From: Niallia sp. NCCP-28
Lineage (GTDB): Bacteria > Bacillota > Bacilli > Bacillales > Cytobacillaceae
Reading direction: 5' to 3'
Assembly: GCF_023168165.1 (NCBI RefSeq)
Contig: NZ_BQYJ01000014.1
Span: 1 to 60,851 of the forward strand
DNA length: 60,851 bases
Part shown: piece after piece, positions 19,329-32,370 of the stretch
How positions within the stretch are numbered: position 1 is the first letter of the stretch
Layout of the letters: the number at the start of each line of letters is the position of its first letter
Notes under the pieces: model-generated
Told to the model about the DNA's origin: nothing
The model's input: only the letters and a program-made list of their open reading frames with translations
Databases searched by the model: none
Position numbers and translations under genes: made by a program

Positions 19329-19934
19329 TTGACGGAACATTATTATTCCCGTACTCAAAATGTAAGTAGTGATCCAAATTATTGGAACTATCCTTTGAAT
19401 GGCAGAAGTTTCCGCTTTAAAACTGATAATGGTGTTTTCTCTAAAAAAGAAGTAGATTTTGGATCGAAACTATTAATTGAAACATACGAAGCACCTAGTG
19501 TTTCAGGTGACATTTTGGATGTTGGGTGCGGTTATGGACCGATAGGTCTTTCTATTGCAAAAGATAATAGTGATAGAAAAATTCATATGATTGATGTTAA
19601 CCAAAGAGCGTTAGAACTTGCAAAAGAAAACTCCATACTAAATGAAGTTCGTAATGTTGCTATATATGAAAGTGATAGGCTTCTACAAGTGGAGCATAAA
19701 ATATTTGCATCTATCGTAACAAATCCGCCGATTCGGGCAGGGAAAAATATAGTTCATGATATTTTTGAACAAAGTTTTGATCATCTGGCATTTGGTGGGG
19801 AACTTTGGGTTGTCATTCAAAAAAAACAAGGTGCGCCATCCGCTATTGCTAAATTAGAACAATTGTTTCAAGAGGTAGAAGTGAAGATAAAGAAAAAAGG
19901 TTATTTTATAATCAAAGCAAAAAAGATTGACTAG
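19329..19934 (+). CDS. ybxB: RsmC-like class I methyltransferase (YbxB)
   Basis: This is a SAM-dependent methyltransferase of the RsmC/RlmG type, probably acting on 16S or 23S rRNA; the exact target in Bacillus is not known to me. TTG at 19329 behind AATGGAGGTGG gives MTEHYYS, 201 residues, as in relatives. Motif I is ILDVGCGYGPIG near 72-83 and the catalytic NPPIR motif follows at about residue 136; the C-terminal KKGYFIIKAKK ends the fold. It sits between rplL and rpoB, as in B. subtilis. Confidence 0.9.
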   Translation: MTEHYYSRTQNVSSDPNYWNYPLNGRSFRFKTDNGVFSKKEVDFGSKLLIETYEAPSVSGDILDVGCGYGPIGLSIAKDNSDRKIHMIDVNQRALELAKENSILNEVRNVAIYESDRLLQVEHKIFASIVTNPPIRAGKNIVHDIFEQSFDHLAFGGELWVVIQKKQGAPSAIAKLEQLFQEVEVKIKKKGYFIIKAKKID

Positions 19935-19963
19935 TCGAAAACGTTGTGATAGCATTGTATAAT
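19935..19963 (+). promoter_or_regulatory. candidate promoter of rpoB
   Basis: TCGAAA, a 17-base spacer and TATAAT overlap the ybxB stop. It would give a leader of about 210 bases before rpoB. Confidence 0.5.
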
Positions 19964-20179
19964 GCCAATATATTATTTTTCTGATAAGTATTTTTTTATG
20001 CATAAAAAGTATAAAAAAGGACTAAATCGGAGAAACTAACAAAATAATACCAGAAATATGAAAATGTGGTTTTTTTGATTTGAAAACCCTTTTTCTTTTT
20101 GTCTTATAAATAACGCGGTAAAAGTTTTTATAAGATGATAATAGATGTACTATAACGTTTGATTTGAGGGGTGAATCAG

Positions 20180-23100
20180 TTGACAGGTCAACTTGTTCAG
20201 TATGGACGACACCGCCAGCGAAGAAGCTATGCACGAATCAGTGAAGTTTTAGAATTACCAAATCTAATAGAAATCCAAACCTCTTCCTATCAATGGTTTT
20301 TAGATGAGGGATTACGTGAAATGTTCCAAGATATTTCACCAATTGAGGACTTTACTGGCAACTTATCGCTTGAGTTTATTGACTACAGCTTAGGTGATCC
20401 AAAATATTCAGTAGAAGAATCAAAAGAGCGAGATGTTACATATTCTGCACCTTTGCGTGTGAAAGTTCGTCTTGTAAATAAAGAAACAGGAGAAGTAAAG
20501 GACCAAGATGTATTCATGGGTGATTTCCCACTTATGACTGAAACAGGTACTTTCGTTATTAATGGGGCTGAACGTGTTATCGTTTCTCAATTAGTAAGAT
20601 CTCCGAGTGTATATTACAATGGTAAGTTAGACAAGAACGGTAAAAAAGGGTTTACAGCAACTGTAATTCCAAACCGTGGCGCTTGGCTAGAATATGAAAC
20701 CGATGCAAAAGATGTTGTTTATGTACGTATTGACCGTACACGTAAACTTCCAGTAACGGTTCTTTTACGCGCATTAGGATTTGGCTCAGATCAAGAGATT
20801 CTTGAATTAATCGGAGACAACGAATACTTGCGCAATACATTAGAAAAAGATAACACCGAAGGTACAGAAAAAGCGTTGCTAGAAATATACGAACGTTTGC
20901 GCCCAGGTGAGCCGCCTACAGTTGAAAATGCTAAGAGTTTATTAGTTTCAAGATTTTTTGATCCTAAAAGATATGATCTTGCAAATGTAGGACGCTATAA
21001 AATCAATAAAAAACTTCATATAAAAAATAGATTGTTTGGTCAACGTTTAGCAGAGACACTTGTTGATGCAGAAACAGGAGAAATAATAGCAGAAAAAGGT
21101 ACGCTTTTAGATCGCCGTGCATTGGATCGCATTATACCAAACTTAGAAAATAACATTGGTTTTAAAACGCTTAGCCCATATGGCGGTGTATTAGAAGATG
21201 ATGTTATTGTTCAATCTGTAAAAATTTATTCTCCTCTTGATGAAGGAGATAAAGAAATTAATGTTATTAGCAATGCGTATGTAGAAGAAGAAGTGAAAAA
21301 TATTTCTCCAGCAGATATTATCGCGTCTATTAGTTATTTCTTTAACCTTCTGCATGGTGTTGGTTTAACAGATGATATCGACCATTTAGGGAACAGACGT
21401 TTACGTTCTGTAGGCGAACTGTTGCAAAACCAATTTAGAATTGGTTTATCAAGAATGGAACGTGTAGTTCGTGAAAGAATGTCTATTCAAGATACTAACA
21501 CGATTACACCGCAACAACTTATTAATATACGTCCGGTTATTGCATCCATCAAAGAATTCTTTGGTAGTTCTCAATTATCACAGTTTATGGATCAAACCAA
21601 TCCTCTTGCTGAGTTAACGCATAAGCGTCGTTTATCAGCTTTAGGGCCTGGAGGATTAACAAGAGAACGTGCTGGGATGGAAGTGCGTGACGTTCACTAT
21701 TCTCACTACGGTCGTATGTGTCCAATCGAAACGCCTGAGGGACCAAATATTGGTCTAATCAACTCACTTTCTTCTTTTGCTAAAGTAAATCGTTTTGGAT
21801 TTATTGAAACTCCGTATCGCCGAGTTGATCCGGAGACTGGATTAGTTTCAAGTCGTATTGACTACTTGACAGCAGATGAAGAAGATAACTACGTTGTAGC
21901 ACAAGCGAATGTACGCTTAGGAGACGATGGTGCATTTTTAGATGAGGAAGTTGTTGCTCGTTTTAGAGGGGAAAATACAGTAGTACGCCGTGATCGCGTT
22001 GATTATATGGATGTATCGCCTAAGCAGGTTGTATCTGCCGCGACAGCATGTATTCCTTTCTTAGAAAATGATGACTCCAACCGTGCGCTAATGGGTGCAA
22101 ACATGCAGCGTCAAGCAGTGCCTTTAATGCAGCCGGAATCTCCAAGAGTAGGGACTGGAATGGAATATGTTTCAGGTAAAGACTCTGGTGCTGCCGTTAT
22201 CTGCAAACATGATGGTATTGTTGAACATGTTGAAGCACGTGAAGTTTTGGTTAGAAGAATTAAAGTTATAGATGGCCAAGAAGTAAAAGGCAATCTAGAT
22301 AAATATAAAATGCTTAAATTTATTCGTTCCAACCAAGGAACTTGCTATAACCAACGCCCAATTGTGGCAGTTGGAAATAGAGTAAAAAAAGGCGAGATTT
22401 TAGCGGATGGCCCTTCTATGGAATTAGGAGAGTTGGCACTAGGTAGAAACGTTCTTGTTGCATTTATGACATGGGACGGCTATAACTATGAAGATGCTAT
22501 TATCATGAGTGAACGTCTTGTTAAAGATGATGTATATACATCTATTCATATAGAAGAATACGAATCAGAGTCTCGCGATACAAAGCTTGGACCAGAAGAA
22601 ATAACTCGTGATATACCAAATGTCGGGGAAGATGCACTACGCAATCTTGACGATCGTGGAATTATCCGAATTGGTGCAGAAGTAAAAGATGGAGACCTTC
22701 TAGTTGGGAAAGTAACTCCAAAAGGAGTAACAGAACTAACAGCTGAAGAGCGTCTGCTTCATGCTATATTTGGTGAAAAAGCTCGTGAAGTGCGTGACAC
22801 TAGTTTGCGTGTTCCACATGGCGGCGGTGGAATTGTTCATGATGTAAAAGTGTTTAATCGTGAAGATGGTGATGAGCTACCACCAGGTGTTAACCAGCTT
22901 GTTCGTGTATATATTGTTCAAAAGCGTAAAATCCATGAAGGAGATAAGATGGCGGGGCGCCATGGTAATAAAGGGGTTATCTCTCGTATATTGCCAGAAG
23001 AAGATATGCCATACCTTCCTGATGGAACACCAGTAGATATCATGTTAAATCCTTTAGGGGTACCTTCACGTATGAACATCGGACAGGTACTTGAACTACA

Positions 23101-23737
23101 TCTTGGAATGGCTGCAAGAAGCCTGAATATCCATGTTGCTTCACCAGTATTCGATGGAGCTAGGGAAGAAGATGTTTGGGAAACAATTCGCGAAGCTGGA
23201 ATGGCTCAAGATGCTAAGACTGTTTTATATGATGGACGTTCTGGAGAACCATTTGATAACCGCGTTTCTGTTGGAGTTATGTACATGATCAAACTTGCTC
23301 ACATGGTTGATGATAAACTTCATGCTCGTTCTACAGGGCCTTACTCACTTGTAACGCAGCAGCCACTAGGCGGTAAAGCACAGTTTGGCGGACAACGTTT
23401 TGGAGAGATGGAAGTTTGGGCACTTGAAGCTTACGGGGCAGCATATACTTTACAAGAAATTCTAACTGTTAAATCGGACGATGTAGTTGGTCGCGTGAAA
23501 ACATATGAAGCAATTGTTAAAGGGGAAAATGTTCCAGAACCTGGAGTGCCAGAATCTTTCCGTGTATTAATGAAGGAACTTCAAAGTTTAGGTCTGGATG
23601 TTAAAATCCTTTCAAGCACTGAAGAAGAAATTGAAATGAGAGATACAGATGATGATGATATACAACAGGCTGAATCTCTTACTATAGTACCTGATACACA
23701 AGAGCCTGAATCAGAAAAAGTGGGCATACAAGAGTAA
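20180..23737 (+). CDS. rpoB: RpoB, RNA polymerase beta subunit
   Basis: RpoB forms one half of the catalytic cleft. I chose TTG at 20180 ([19 protein letters not shown]) because GAGGGGTG lies just before it and relatives start there, giving 1185 residues. The rifampicin region (around residues 460-490, [20 protein letters not shown] and [10 protein letters not shown]) shows the sensitive-type Gln, Asp, His and Ser residues. The C-terminal clamp-proximal segments ([20 protein letters not shown]) are conserved. The C-terminal 50 residues are acidic and variable. Confidence 0.97.
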   Translation: MTGQLVQYGRHRQRRSYARISEVLELPNLIEIQTSSYQWFLDEGLREMFQDISPIEDFTGNLSLEFIDYSLGDPKYSVEESKERDVTYSAPLRVKVRLVNKETGEVKDQDVFMGDFPLMTETGTFVINGAERVIVSQLVRSPSVYYNGKLDKNGKKGFTATVIPNRGAWLEYETDAKDVVYVRIDRTRKLPVTVLLRALGFGSDQEILELIGDNEYLRNTLEKDNTEGTEKALLEIYERLRPGEPPTVENAKSLLVSRFFDPKRYDLANVGRYKINKKLHIKNRLFGQRLAETLVDAETGEIIAEKGTLLDRRALDRIIPNLENNIGFKTLSPYGGVLEDDVIVQSVKIYSPLDEGDKEINVISNAYVEEEVKNISPADIIASISYFFNLLHGVGLTDDIDHLGNRRLRSVGELLQNQFRIGLSRMERVVRERMSIQDTNTITPQQLINIRPVIASIKEFFGSSQLSQFMDQTNPLAELTHKRRLSALGPGGLTRERAGMEVRDVHYSHYGRMCPIETPEGPNIGLINSLSSFAKVNRFGFIETPYRRVDPETGLVSSRIDYLTADEEDNYVVAQANVRLGDDGAFLDEEVVARFRGENTVVRRDRVDYMDVSPKQVVSAATACIPFLENDDSNRALMGANMQRQAVPLMQPESPRVGTGMEYVSGKDSGAAVICKHDGIVEHVEAREVLVRRIKVIDGQEVKGNLDKYKMLKFIRSNQGTCYNQRPIVAVGNRVKKGEILADGPSMELGELALGRNVLVAFMTWDGYNYEDAIIMSERLVKDDVYTSIHIEEYESESRDTKLGPEEITRDIPNVGEDALRNLDDRGIIRIGAEVKDGDLLVGKVTPKGVTELTAEERLLHAIFGEKAREVRDTSLRVPHGGGGIVHDVKVFNREDGDELPPGVNQLVRVYIVQKRKIHEGDKMAGRHGNKGVISRILPEEDMPYLPDGTPVDIMLNPLGVPSRMNIGQVLELHLGMAARSLNIHVASPVFDGAREEDVWETIREAGMAQDAKTVLYDGRSGEPFDNRVSVGVMYMIKLAHMVDDKLHARSTGPYSLVTQQPLGGKAQFGGQRFGEMEVWALEAYGAAYTLQEILTVKSDDVVGRVKTYEAIVKGENVPEPGVPESFRVLMKELQSLGLDVKILSSTEEEIEMRDTDDDDIQQAESLTIVPDTQEPESEKVGIQE

Positions 23738-23752
23738 TTTTAAGCATTTAGA

Positions 23753-23787
23753 TGAAGGCTGACACTAAAGAAAAGGGTCAGCCTTCA
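23753..23787 (+). promoter_or_regulatory. hairpin between rpoB and rpoC
   Basis: TGAAGGCTGAC (23753-23763) pairs perfectly with GTCAGCCTTCA (23777-23787), an 11-pair stem with a 13-base loop. No T tract follows directly. It could be an intercistronic processing site or a weak attenuator. Confidence 0.6.
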
Positions 23788-23861
23788 TTAAAGTATATAC
23801 TTAGTTTTTTATTATGTGGCAATTTTTGGAATGCCTCAAGATCAAAAGGGAGGTAGGACCC

Positions 23862-26800
23862 TTGTTGGATGTAAACAATTTTGAATTTATGAAAATCGGT
23901 CTTGCTTCACCAGACAAGATTCGTTCATGGTCATACGGTGAAGTAAAAAAACCAGAAACTATTAACTATCGGACATTAAAACCGGAAAAAGACGGCCTGT
24001 TTTGTGAGCGTATTTTCGGTCCTACAAAAGACTGGGAATGTCATTGTGGAAAATATAAACGTGTTCGCTATAAAGGTGTTGTCTGTGATCGCTGCGGAGT
24101 TGAAGTAACTCGTGCAAAAGTTCGACGTGAACGTATGGGACATATTGAACTAGCAGCACCTGTATCACATATATGGTATTTTAAAGGGATTCCTAGCCGT
24201 ATGGGTCTTGTTCTAGACATGTCTCCACGTGCATTAGAAGAAGTTATTTATTTTGCTTCGTATGTTGTTACTGACTCTGGTGATACTGCATTAGAAAAGA
24301 AACAACTTCTATCTGAAAAGGAATATAGAGCGTATCGAGATAAATATGGCTCTAAATTCCAAGCTTCTATGGGAGCAGAAGCTATTAAAAAATTATTGTC
24401 AGATATTGACCTAAATAAAGATGTGGAAGCGTTAAAAGAAGAATTAAAGACAGCACAAGGACAAAGACGTACTCGTGCAATCAAACGATTAGAAGTATTA
24501 GAAGCGTTTCGTGGATCAGGCAATGAACCTTCTTGGATGATTTTAGATGTACTTCCGGTTATTCCACCAGAGTTGCGTCCAATGGTTCAATTAGATGGGG
24601 GCCGTTTTGCAACCTCTGATTTGAATGATTTATATCGCCGTGTTATTAATCGTAATAATCGTTTAAAAAGATTATTAGATTTAGGTGCACCAAGCATTAT
24701 TGTGCAAAATGAAAAACGTATGCTTCAAGAAGCTGTAGATGCATTGATTGATAATGGCCGTCGTGGCCGTCCGGTAACAGGACCAGGAAACAGACCTTTA
24801 AAATCATTATCTCATATGCTTAAAGGTAAGCAAGGGCGTTTCCGTCAAAACTTATTAGGCAAACGTGTCGATTACTCTGGTCGTTCTGTAATTGTAGTAG
24901 GACCAAACTTAAAGATGTATCAATGTGGACTACCAAGAGAAATGGCTTTAGAGCTATTTAAACCTTTCGTAATGAAAGAGCTGGTTGAAAAAGGTTTAGC
25001 TCATAATATTAAATCAGCTAAACGTAAAATTGAAAGAGTACAACCCGAAGTATGGGATGTGTTAGAAGAAGTTATTAGAGAGCACCCAGTATTGCTTAAC
25101 CGTGCACCTACTCTTCATAGATTAGGAATTCAGGCTTTTGAACCAACATTAGTAGAAGGCCGTGCTATACGCCTTCATCCATTAGTATGTACAGCATACA
25201 ATGCCGATTTTGATGGTGACCAAATGGCTGTTCACGTTCCTTTATCTTCTGAGGCGCAAGCTGAGGCAAGACTTTTAATGTTAGCAGCACAAAATATCCT
25301 TAATCCTAAAGATGGTAAACCAGTAGTTACACCTTCGCAGGATATGGTACTAGGTAACTATTACTTAACTTTAGAAAGAGAAAACGCTGTTGGTGAAGGG
25401 ATGGTATTTAATGACACCAGCGAGGCAATATTAGCATATCAAAATGGATATGTTCATTTACACACTCGTGTAGCTGTTCGCGCTAGTTCATTAAATAATG
25501 AAACATTCACAGAAGAGCAAAATAAACAATTGCTGATTACGACAGTAGGTAAGTTAATCTTCAATGAGATTTTGCCTGAATCTTTCCCATATATTAATGA
25601 ACCTACAAAAGCTAATCTGGAAGAGAAAACGCCAGAACGATTCTTTGTTGAACAGGGTACAGATATACCTGCAGCTATAAAAGAAATGCCGATAATTGAT
25701 CCATTTAAAAAGAAAATTTTAGGTAACATTATTGCAGAGGTATTTAAGCGATTTAAAATTACCGAAACATCCAAAATGCTAGACAGAATGAAAGATCTAG
25801 GTTTTAGACATTCAACAAAAGCCGGTATCACTGTTGGTGTTGCGGATATCGTAGTATTAGGTGAAAAACAAGAAATTATCGATGAAGCACAAAAGAAAGT
25901 TGATAATGTTTTAAAACAATTTAGACGTGGATTAATTACAGAAGAAGAGCGTTATGATAGAGTTATTTCTATCTGGAGTGCTGCTAAAGACGTGATTCAA
26001 GCTAAATTGATGAAATCACTTGATAAACGAAATCCAATCTTTATGATGAGTGACTCGGGAGCTCGTGGTAACGCATCTAACTTTACACAGCTTGCTGGTA
26101 TGCGTGGTCTGATGGCCAACCCGGCTGGTAGAATTATCGAGTTGCCAATCATTTCAAGTTTCCGTGAAGGATTAACGGTATTGGAGTACTTTATCTCTAC
26201 GCATGGTGCCCGTAAAGGTCTTGCAGATACAGCACTTAAAACAGCTGACTCTGGTTACTTAACTCGTCGCCTTGTAGATGTGGCGCAAGATGTTATTATT
26301 CGTGAAGATGATTGTGGAACAGACAGAGGTTTATTAGTTGCAGCTCTTAAAGAGGGAACAGAAATTATTGAACCTTTAGATGAGCGTTTAATCGGCCGTT
26401 ATGCTAGAAGACCAATTAGACATCCGGAAACTCAAGCAGTAATTGTTCCTGAAAATGGATTGATTACGGAAGATCTTGCTGTAGAAGTAATGGAAGCTAA
26501 TATTGAGGAAGTGTGGATTCGTTCTGCATTCACATGTAATACACGTCATGGAGTATGTAAAAAATGTTATGGTCGAAACTTGGCAACAGGTCAAGAGGTT
26601 GAAGTAGGGGAAGCTGTGGGAATTATTGCGGCTCAATCTATTGGTGAACCAGGTACACAGTTAACAATGCGTACTTTCCATACAGGTGGTGTTGCCGGAG
26701 ATGATATTACACAAGGTTTACCTCGTATTCAGGAGATTTTCGAAGCTCGGAATCCAAAAGGGCAAGCGGTTATCACTGAAATGGCAGGGGTTGTAGTAGG

Positions 26801-27461
26801 CATTAACGAAGGTAGAGACCGCCAGCATGAAATTGTTGTTCAAGGGGAATTAGAAACTAGAACATACACAGCTCCATATACAGCGCGCCTAAAGGTTGCT
26901 ATTGATGATGTAGTGGAACAGGGGCAAGAGTTAACGGAAGGTTCAATTGATCCTAAAGAATTGATCAAAGTGAAGAATGTAACTGCGGTTCAAGAATACC
27001 TTCTTCGTGAAGTGCAAAAAGTATATCGTATGCAGGGTGTTGAAATTGGAGATAAGCACGTTGAAGTTATGGTTCGCCAAATGCTTCGTAAAGTTCGTGT
27101 AGTAGATGCTGGTGAGACGGATGTATTGCCAGGTACCTTACTTGATATTCACCAATTTACTGATGCGAATGCCAAAGCATTAAAAGTGGGTAAATTACCA
27201 GCAACTGGAAGACCTGTATTGTTAGGTATTACAAAAGCTTCTCTTGAAACAGATTCATTCTTATCTGCAGCATCATTCCAAGAAACAACAAGAGTTTTAA
27301 CTGATGCAGCGATTAAAGGTAAACGTGACGAATTGTTAGGATTAAAAGAGAATGTTATCATAGGTAAACTTGTACCAGCAGGAACAGGTATGCCAAGATA
27401 TCGTCATGCAGAACCAATAACAGCAGATGAATTGTCAGAGGAATCAGTAACGGTAGAATAA
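23862..27461 (+). CDS. rpoC: RpoC, RNA polymerase beta-prime subunit
   Basis: RpoC carries the catalytic magnesium site. I chose TTG at 23862 ([10 protein letters not shown]) because AAGGGAGGT is seven bases upstream; the frame runs further up but is not family-like. The 1199-residue protein has the N-terminal zinc finger (CHCGKYKR...CDRC, near residue 60-80), the active-site [10 protein letters not shown] at about residues 447-456, the trigger-loop/bridge-helix area, and the second zinc cluster [11 protein letters not shown] near 890. It follows rpoB after a short hairpin-containing spacer. Confidence 0.97.
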   Translation: MLDVNNFEFMKIGLASPDKIRSWSYGEVKKPETINYRTLKPEKDGLFCERIFGPTKDWECHCGKYKRVRYKGVVCDRCGVEVTRAKVRRERMGHIELAAPVSHIWYFKGIPSRMGLVLDMSPRALEEVIYFASYVVTDSGDTALEKKQLLSEKEYRAYRDKYGSKFQASMGAEAIKKLLSDIDLNKDVEALKEELKTAQGQRRTRAIKRLEVLEAFRGSGNEPSWMILDVLPVIPPELRPMVQLDGGRFATSDLNDLYRRVINRNNRLKRLLDLGAPSIIVQNEKRMLQEAVDALIDNGRRGRPVTGPGNRPLKSLSHMLKGKQGRFRQNLLGKRVDYSGRSVIVVGPNLKMYQCGLPREMALELFKPFVMKELVEKGLAHNIKSAKRKIERVQPEVWDVLEEVIREHPVLLNRAPTLHRLGIQAFEPTLVEGRAIRLHPLVCTAYNADFDGDQMAVHVPLSSEAQAEARLLMLAAQNILNPKDGKPVVTPSQDMVLGNYYLTLERENAVGEGMVFNDTSEAILAYQNGYVHLHTRVAVRASSLNNETFTEEQNKQLLITTVGKLIFNEILPESFPYINEPTKANLEEKTPERFFVEQGTDIPAAIKEMPIIDPFKKKILGNIIAEVFKRFKITETSKMLDRMKDLGFRHSTKAGITVGVADIVVLGEKQEIIDEAQKKVDNVLKQFRRGLITEEERYDRVISIWSAAKDVIQAKLMKSLDKRNPIFMMSDSGARGNASNFTQLAGMRGLMANPAGRIIELPIISSFREGLTVLEYFISTHGARKGLADTALKTADSGYLTRRLVDVAQDVIIREDDCGTDRGLLVAALKEGTEIIEPLDERLIGRYARRPIRHPETQAVIVPENGLITEDLAVEVMEANIEEVWIRSAFTCNTRHGVCKKCYGRNLATGQEVEVGEAVGIIAAQSIGEPGTQLTMRTFHTGGVAGDDITQGLPRIQEIFEARNPKGQAVITEMAGVVVGINEGRDRQHEIVVQGELETRTYTAPYTARLKVAIDDVVEQGQELTEGSIDPKELIKVKNVTAVQEYLLREVQKVYRMQGVEIGDKHVEVMVRQMLRKVRVVDAGETDVLPGTLLDIHQFTDANAKALKVGKLPATGRPVLLGITKASLETDSFLSAASFQETTRVLTDAAIKGKRDELLGLKENVIIGKLVPAGTGMPRYRHAEPITADELSEESVTVE

Positions 27462-27471
27462 CAATAAATAA

Positions 27472-27515
27472 TGAATATCTCTTTAATCCACTCTTTTGGA
27501 TTAAAGAGATATTCA
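27472..27515 (+). promoter_or_regulatory. 18-base-pair hairpin after rpoC
   Basis: A perfect stem of about 18 pairs (from TGAATATCTC at 27472 to GAGATATTCA ending 27515) with an 8-base loop. The sequence after it is AT-rich but not a T run, so it is a likely but atypical transcript end for rpoBC. Confidence 0.6.
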
Positions 27516-27544
27516 TAAATATAAAAAAGTTTTTATGAAAGTAT

Positions 27545-27573
27545 TTGACATTAATTCTGTAAGATGTTACTAT
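27545..27573 (+). promoter_or_regulatory. promoter of ybxF-rpsL operon
   Basis: TTGACA, a 17-base spacer and TACTAT directly precede ybxF. Confidence 0.75.
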
Positions 27574-27616
27574 ATCAAAGGTGCTCCTATTCACCTGTTG
27601 CTTTGGAGGATATAAC

Positions 27617-27865
27617 ATGTCTTATGATAAAGTAATACAGGCTAATAAATTTGTAGTAGGAACAAAGCAAACAGTCAAAGCGTTAAAATCGGGTAATGTA
27701 ACGGAAATAATAGTTGCAAAAGATGCAGATCCAGTTATAATTGGAAAGGTAATTGAAGCAGCTAAAGAAGTTAATGTACCTTTTATACTTGTTGAATCCA
27801 TGATGAAGCTTGGCCAATCATGTGGAATAGAAGTAGGCGCAGTAGCTGTTGCCATAATTAATTAA
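27617..27865 (+). CDS. ybxF: L7Ae-family K-turn binding protein (YbxF)
   Basis: YbxF is a small L7Ae/L30e-family protein that binds K-turn RNA; its cellular role in Bacillus is unclear. ATG at 27617 behind GGAGGA gives [15 protein letters not shown], 82 residues. The family's Lys/Gly loop ([24 protein letters not shown]) and the hydrophobic C-terminus are present. It begins the rpsL-rpsG-fusA-tuf operon, as in B. subtilis. Confidence 0.93.
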   Translation: MSYDKVIQANKFVVGTKQTVKALKSGNVTEIIVAKDADPVIIGKVIEAAKEVNVPFILVESMMKLGQSCGIEVGAVAVAIIN

Positions 27866-27910
27866 ATTGTTTTTGTGGAATATACCATGAAAACTTTGTT
27901 TTTGCCCTAA

Positions 27911-28387
<477 letters not shown>

Positions 28388-28406
28388 AAAACAATTAACA
28401 GCATGA

Positions 28407-28895
<489 letters not shown>

Positions 28896-28943
28896 GATTA
28901 ACTATCTAATAAAAATACTTTCTTATGGAAGGAGAAATACCAA

Positions 28944-31019
28944 ATGGCTAGAGAGTTCTCCTTGGAAAACACTCGTAATATCGGTATCATGGCGCATATT
29001 GATGCAGGTAAAACGACTACAACTGAGCGTGTACTTTATTACACTGGTCGTATCCACAAAATTGGTGAAACTCATGAAGGTGCATCACAAATGGACTGGA
29101 TGGAGCAAGAGCAAGAACGTGGTATTACGATTACATCAGCAGCAACGACTGCACAATGGCAAGGTAACCGTGTAAACATTATCGATACTCCAGGACACGT
29201 AGACTTCACTGTTGAAGTTGAACGTTCATTGCGTGTACTTGATGGTGCCGTAGCTGTACTTGATGCGCAATCTGGTGTTGAACCACAAACAGAAACTGTT
29301 TGGCGTCAAGCAACAACTTATGGTGTACCTCGTGTAGTATTTGTTAATAAAATGGATAAAATAGGAGCAGATTTCCTTTATTCATTAGGTACATTGCATG
29401 ACCGTCTACAAGCTAATGCTCATGCAATTCAACTTCCTATCGGTGCTGAAGATCAATTCGAAGGAATCATCGATTTAGTTGAAATGAAAGCAACTTTCTA
29501 CGGAAATGACCTTGGAACAGATATTCAAGAACGTGAAATTCCAGAAGAGTATCAAGATCTTGCAGACGAATACCGCGAGAAATTGGTAGAAGCAGTAGCA
29601 GAACTTGATGAAGACTTAATGGAAAAATATCTTGGTGGTGAAGAAATCACTACTGATGAATTAAAAGCTGCTATCCGTAAAGGTACAGTTAACGTTGAAT
29701 TCTATCCAGTTATTTGTGGATCTGCTTTCAAAAATAAAGGTGTACAAAAAATGCTTGATGCAGTTATCGATTATCTTCCATCTCCATTAGATGTACCAGC
29801 TATTAAAGGTACTGTTCCTGATTCAGATGAAGAAATAACAAGACCATCTAGTGATGACGAACCATTCGCAGCACTTGCATTTAAAGTAATGACAGATCCA
29901 TTCGTTGGTAAACTAACATTCTTCCGTGTATATTCTGGTACATTAAGCTCAGGCTCGTATGTACAAAACTCTACAAAAGGTAAGCGTGAGCGTGTAGGAC
30001 GCATTCTGCAAATGCATGCTAACAGCCGTCAAGAGATTTCAGAAGTACATGCTGGGGATATAGCTGCTGCAGTAGGATTAAAAGATACTACAACTGGAGA
30101 TACTCTATGTGATGACAAAAATCTAGTTATACTAGAATCTATGGAATTCCCTGAGCCGGTTATTGAGTTATCTATTGAACCTAAATCTAAAGCTGACCAA
30201 GATAAAATGACTACTGCTCTTCAAAAATTACAAGAGGAAGATCCAACATTCCGTGCACATACTAACCAAGAAACTGGTCAAGTAATTATTGCGGGTATGG
30301 GTGAGCTTCACTTAGACATTTTAGTAGACCGCATGCGTCGTGAATTTAAGGTTGAGGCTAATGTTGGTGCACCGCAGGTTGCTTATCGTGAAACATTCCG
30401 TTCTTCTGCATCAGTAGAAGGTAAGTTCTCACGTCAATCTGGTGGACGTGGTCAATATGGTCATGTTTGGATTGAATTCGCACCAAACGAAGAAGGTAAA
30501 GGTTTTGAATTTGAAAATGCTATCGTAGGTGGGGTTGTTCCTCGTGAATATATCGCTCCTGTTCAAGCTGGACTTGAAGATGCATTAAACAGAGGAGTAC
30601 TTGCTGGTTACCCTCTTGTTGACATCAAAGCTAAATTATTTGATGGATCATACCATGATGTTGACTCATCTGAAATGGCGTTTAAAATTGCTGCTTCTAT
30701 GGCACTAAAAAATGCTGCTTCAAAATGTAGTCCTGTAATCCTTGAACCTGTTATGAAAGTAGAAGTTATCATTCCTGAAGAATACATGGGTGATATCATG
30801 GGTAACATCACTTCTCGCCGTGGGCGTGTAGAAGGTATGGAAGCTCGTGGTAATGCTCAAGTTGTTCGTGCAATGGTTCCACTTTCAGAAATGTTTGGAT
30901 ATGCAACTACTTTACGTTCAAGTACTCAAGGTCGTGGAGTATTCTCTATGACGTTTGATCACTACGAAGAAGTACCAAAATCAATCTCTGAAGAGATCAT
31001 TAAAAAAAATAAAGGGTAA
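28944..31019 (+). CDS. fusA: Elongation factor G
   Basis: EF-G is the GTPase that drives translocation of tRNA and mRNA. The 691-residue protein has the G1 P-loop [10 protein letters not shown] (about residues 17-26), G3 DTPGHVDFT and G4 NKMDK, followed by the tRNA-mimic domains; the domain IV tip is typical. GGAAGGAG precedes the ATG. In the str operon with rpsL, rpsG and tuf. Confidence 0.97.
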   Translation: MAREFSLENTRNIGIMAHIDAGKTTTTERVLYYTGRIHKIGETHEGASQMDWMEQEQERGITITSAATTAQWQGNRVNIIDTPGHVDFTVEVERSLRVLDGAVAVLDAQSGVEPQTETVWRQATTYGVPRVVFVNKMDKIGADFLYSLGTLHDRLQANAHAIQLPIGAEDQFEGIIDLVEMKATFYGNDLGTDIQEREIPEEYQDLADEYREKLVEAVAELDEDLMEKYLGGEEITTDELKAAIRKGTVNVEFYPVICGSAFKNKGVQKMLDAVIDYLPSPLDVPAIKGTVPDSDEEITRPSSDDEPFAALAFKVMTDPFVGKLTFFRVYSGTLSSGSYVQNSTKGKRERVGRILQMHANSRQEISEVHAGDIAAAVGLKDTTTGDTLCDDKNLVILESMEFPEPVIELSIEPKSKADQDKMTTALQKLQEEDPTFRAHTNQETGQVIIAGMGELHLDILVDRMRREFKVEANVGAPQVAYRETFRSSASVEGKFSRQSGGRGQYGHVWIEFAPNEEGKGFEFENAIVGGVVPREYIAPVQAGLEDALNRGVLAGYPLVDIKAKLFDGSYHDVDSSEMAFKIAASMALKNAASKCSPVILEPVMKVEVIIPEEYMGDIMGNITSRRGRVEGMEARGNAQVVRAMVPLSEMFGYATTLRSSTQGRGVFSMTFDHYEEVPKSISEEIIKKNKG

Positions 31020-31022
31020 TTG

Positions 31023-31051
31023 TTGATTTTACCTTTTTAATCGAGTATAAC
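31023..31051 (+). promoter_or_regulatory. candidate promoter of tuf
   Basis: TTGATT, a 17-base spacer and TATAAC lie just after the fusA stop, so tuf can be transcribed separately. An inverted repeat follows 18 bases later. Confidence 0.55.
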
Positions 31052-31069
31052 TTACTATGTAAGCTTAAA

Positions 31070-31092
31070 AGCTGTGATATATAATCACAGCT
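31070..31092 (+). repeat. perfect inverted repeat between fusA and tuf
   Basis: AGCTGTGAT and ATCACAGCT, nine pairs, are separated by ATATA. It could be a hairpin in the tuf leader or an operator for a dimeric regulator. No T tract follows directly; a T-rich run (AATTTTTTC) begins about nine bases later. Confidence 0.65.
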
Positions 31093-31133
31093 CCAAATAC
31101 TTAATTTTTTCAAATAAAAGGAGGATTTTCCTA

Positions 31134-32321
31134 ATGGCAAAAGCTAAATACGATCGTTCAAAGCCACACGTAAATATTGGAACAATTGGTCACGTTGACC
31201 ATGGTAAAACTACTTTAACAGCTGCTATCACAACTGTACTTGCTAAAGCAGGTGGAGCTGAAGCTCGCGGTTATGATCAAATCGACGCTGCTCCAGAAGA
31301 GCGTGAGCGTGGAATCACTATCTCAACTGCACACGTTGAGTATGAAACTGCAACTCGTCACTATGCACACGTTGACTGCCCAGGACATGCTGACTATGTT
31401 AAAAACATGATCACTGGTGCTGCTCAAATGGACGGCGGTATCCTAGTTGTTTCTGCAACTGACGGTCCAATGCCACAAACTCGTGAGCACATCCTATTAT
31501 CTCGCCAAGTTGGTGTACCTCACTTAGTTGTTTTCTTAAACAAATGTGATATGGTAGACGACGAAGAGTTATTAGAATTAGTAGAAATGGAAGTTCGTGA
31601 TCTTCTTTCTGAATATGAGTTCCCTGGTGACGATATTCCTGTAATCAAAGGTTCTGCTCTTAAAGCTTTAGAAGGTGAAGCAGAATGGGAAGAAAAAATC
31701 ACTGAACTTATGGCTGCAGTAGATGAGTATATCCCAACTCCAGCACGTGACACTGAAAAACCTTTCATGATGCCTGTTGAGGATGTTTTCTCAATCACTG
31801 GACGTGGAACAGTTGCTACAGGACGCGTTGAGCGTGGACAAGTTAAAGTTGGTGACGTTATAGACATCATCGGTTTAGCTGAAGAGAAAAAATCAACTAC
31901 TGTAACTGGTGTTGAAATGTTCCGTAAATTACTTGACTATGCTGAAGCTGGTGACAACATTGGTGCACTTCTTCGTGGGGTTGCTCGTGAAGATATCCAA
32001 CGTGGACAAGTATTAGCTAAACCAGGTACTATCACTCCACACGTAAAATTCAAAGCTGAAGTTTACGTATTATCAAAAGAAGAAGGTGGACGTCATACTC
32101 CATTCTTCACAAACTACCGTCCTCAGTTCTATTTCCGTACAACTGATGTAACTGGTATTTGTAACCTTCCAGAAGGCGTTGAAATGGTAATGCCTGGAGA
32201 TAACATCGAAATGGACGTAGAACTTATTTCTTCAATCGCTATTGAAGAAGGTACAAAGTTCTCTATCCGTGAAGGTGGACGTACTGTAGGCGCTGGAGTA
32301 GTTGCTACAATCGTTGAGTAA
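31134..32321 (+). CDS. tuf: Elongation factor Tu
   Basis: EF-Tu delivers aminoacyl-tRNA to the ribosome. ATG at 31134 ([16 protein letters not shown]) behind AAAGGAGG gives 395 residues; the upstream in-frame extension is leader sequence. GTPase motifs [19 protein letters not shown] and NKCDMVD are intact. Kirromycin-site residues look ordinary. A strong terminator follows. Confidence 0.97.
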   Translation: MAKAKYDRSKPHVNIGTIGHVDHGKTTLTAAITTVLAKAGGAEARGYDQIDAAPEERERGITISTAHVEYETATRHYAHVDCPGHADYVKNMITGAAQMDGGILVVSATDGPMPQTREHILLSRQVGVPHLVVFLNKCDMVDDEELLELVEMEVRDLLSEYEFPGDDIPVIKGSALKALEGEAEWEEKITELMAAVDEYIPTPARDTEKPFMMPVEDVFSITGRGTVATGRVERGQVKVGDVIDIIGLAEEKKSTTVTGVEMFRKLLDYAEAGDNIGALLRGVAREDIQRGQVLAKPGTITPHVKFKAEVYVLSKEEGGRHTPFFTNYRPQFYFRTTDVTGICNLPEGVEMVMPGDNIEMDVELISSIAIEEGTKFSIREGGRTVGAGVVATIVE

Positions 32322-32332
32322 TTAAAGATTAA

Positions 32333-32370
32333 CAAAAAAACAGGCCAATTATTGGCCTGTTTTTTTGTTG
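32333..32370 (+). terminator. terminator after tuf
   Basis: ACAGGCCAA and TTGGCCTGT with flanking A and T runs make a long, bidirectional-looking terminator that ends the str operon. Confidence 0.92.
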
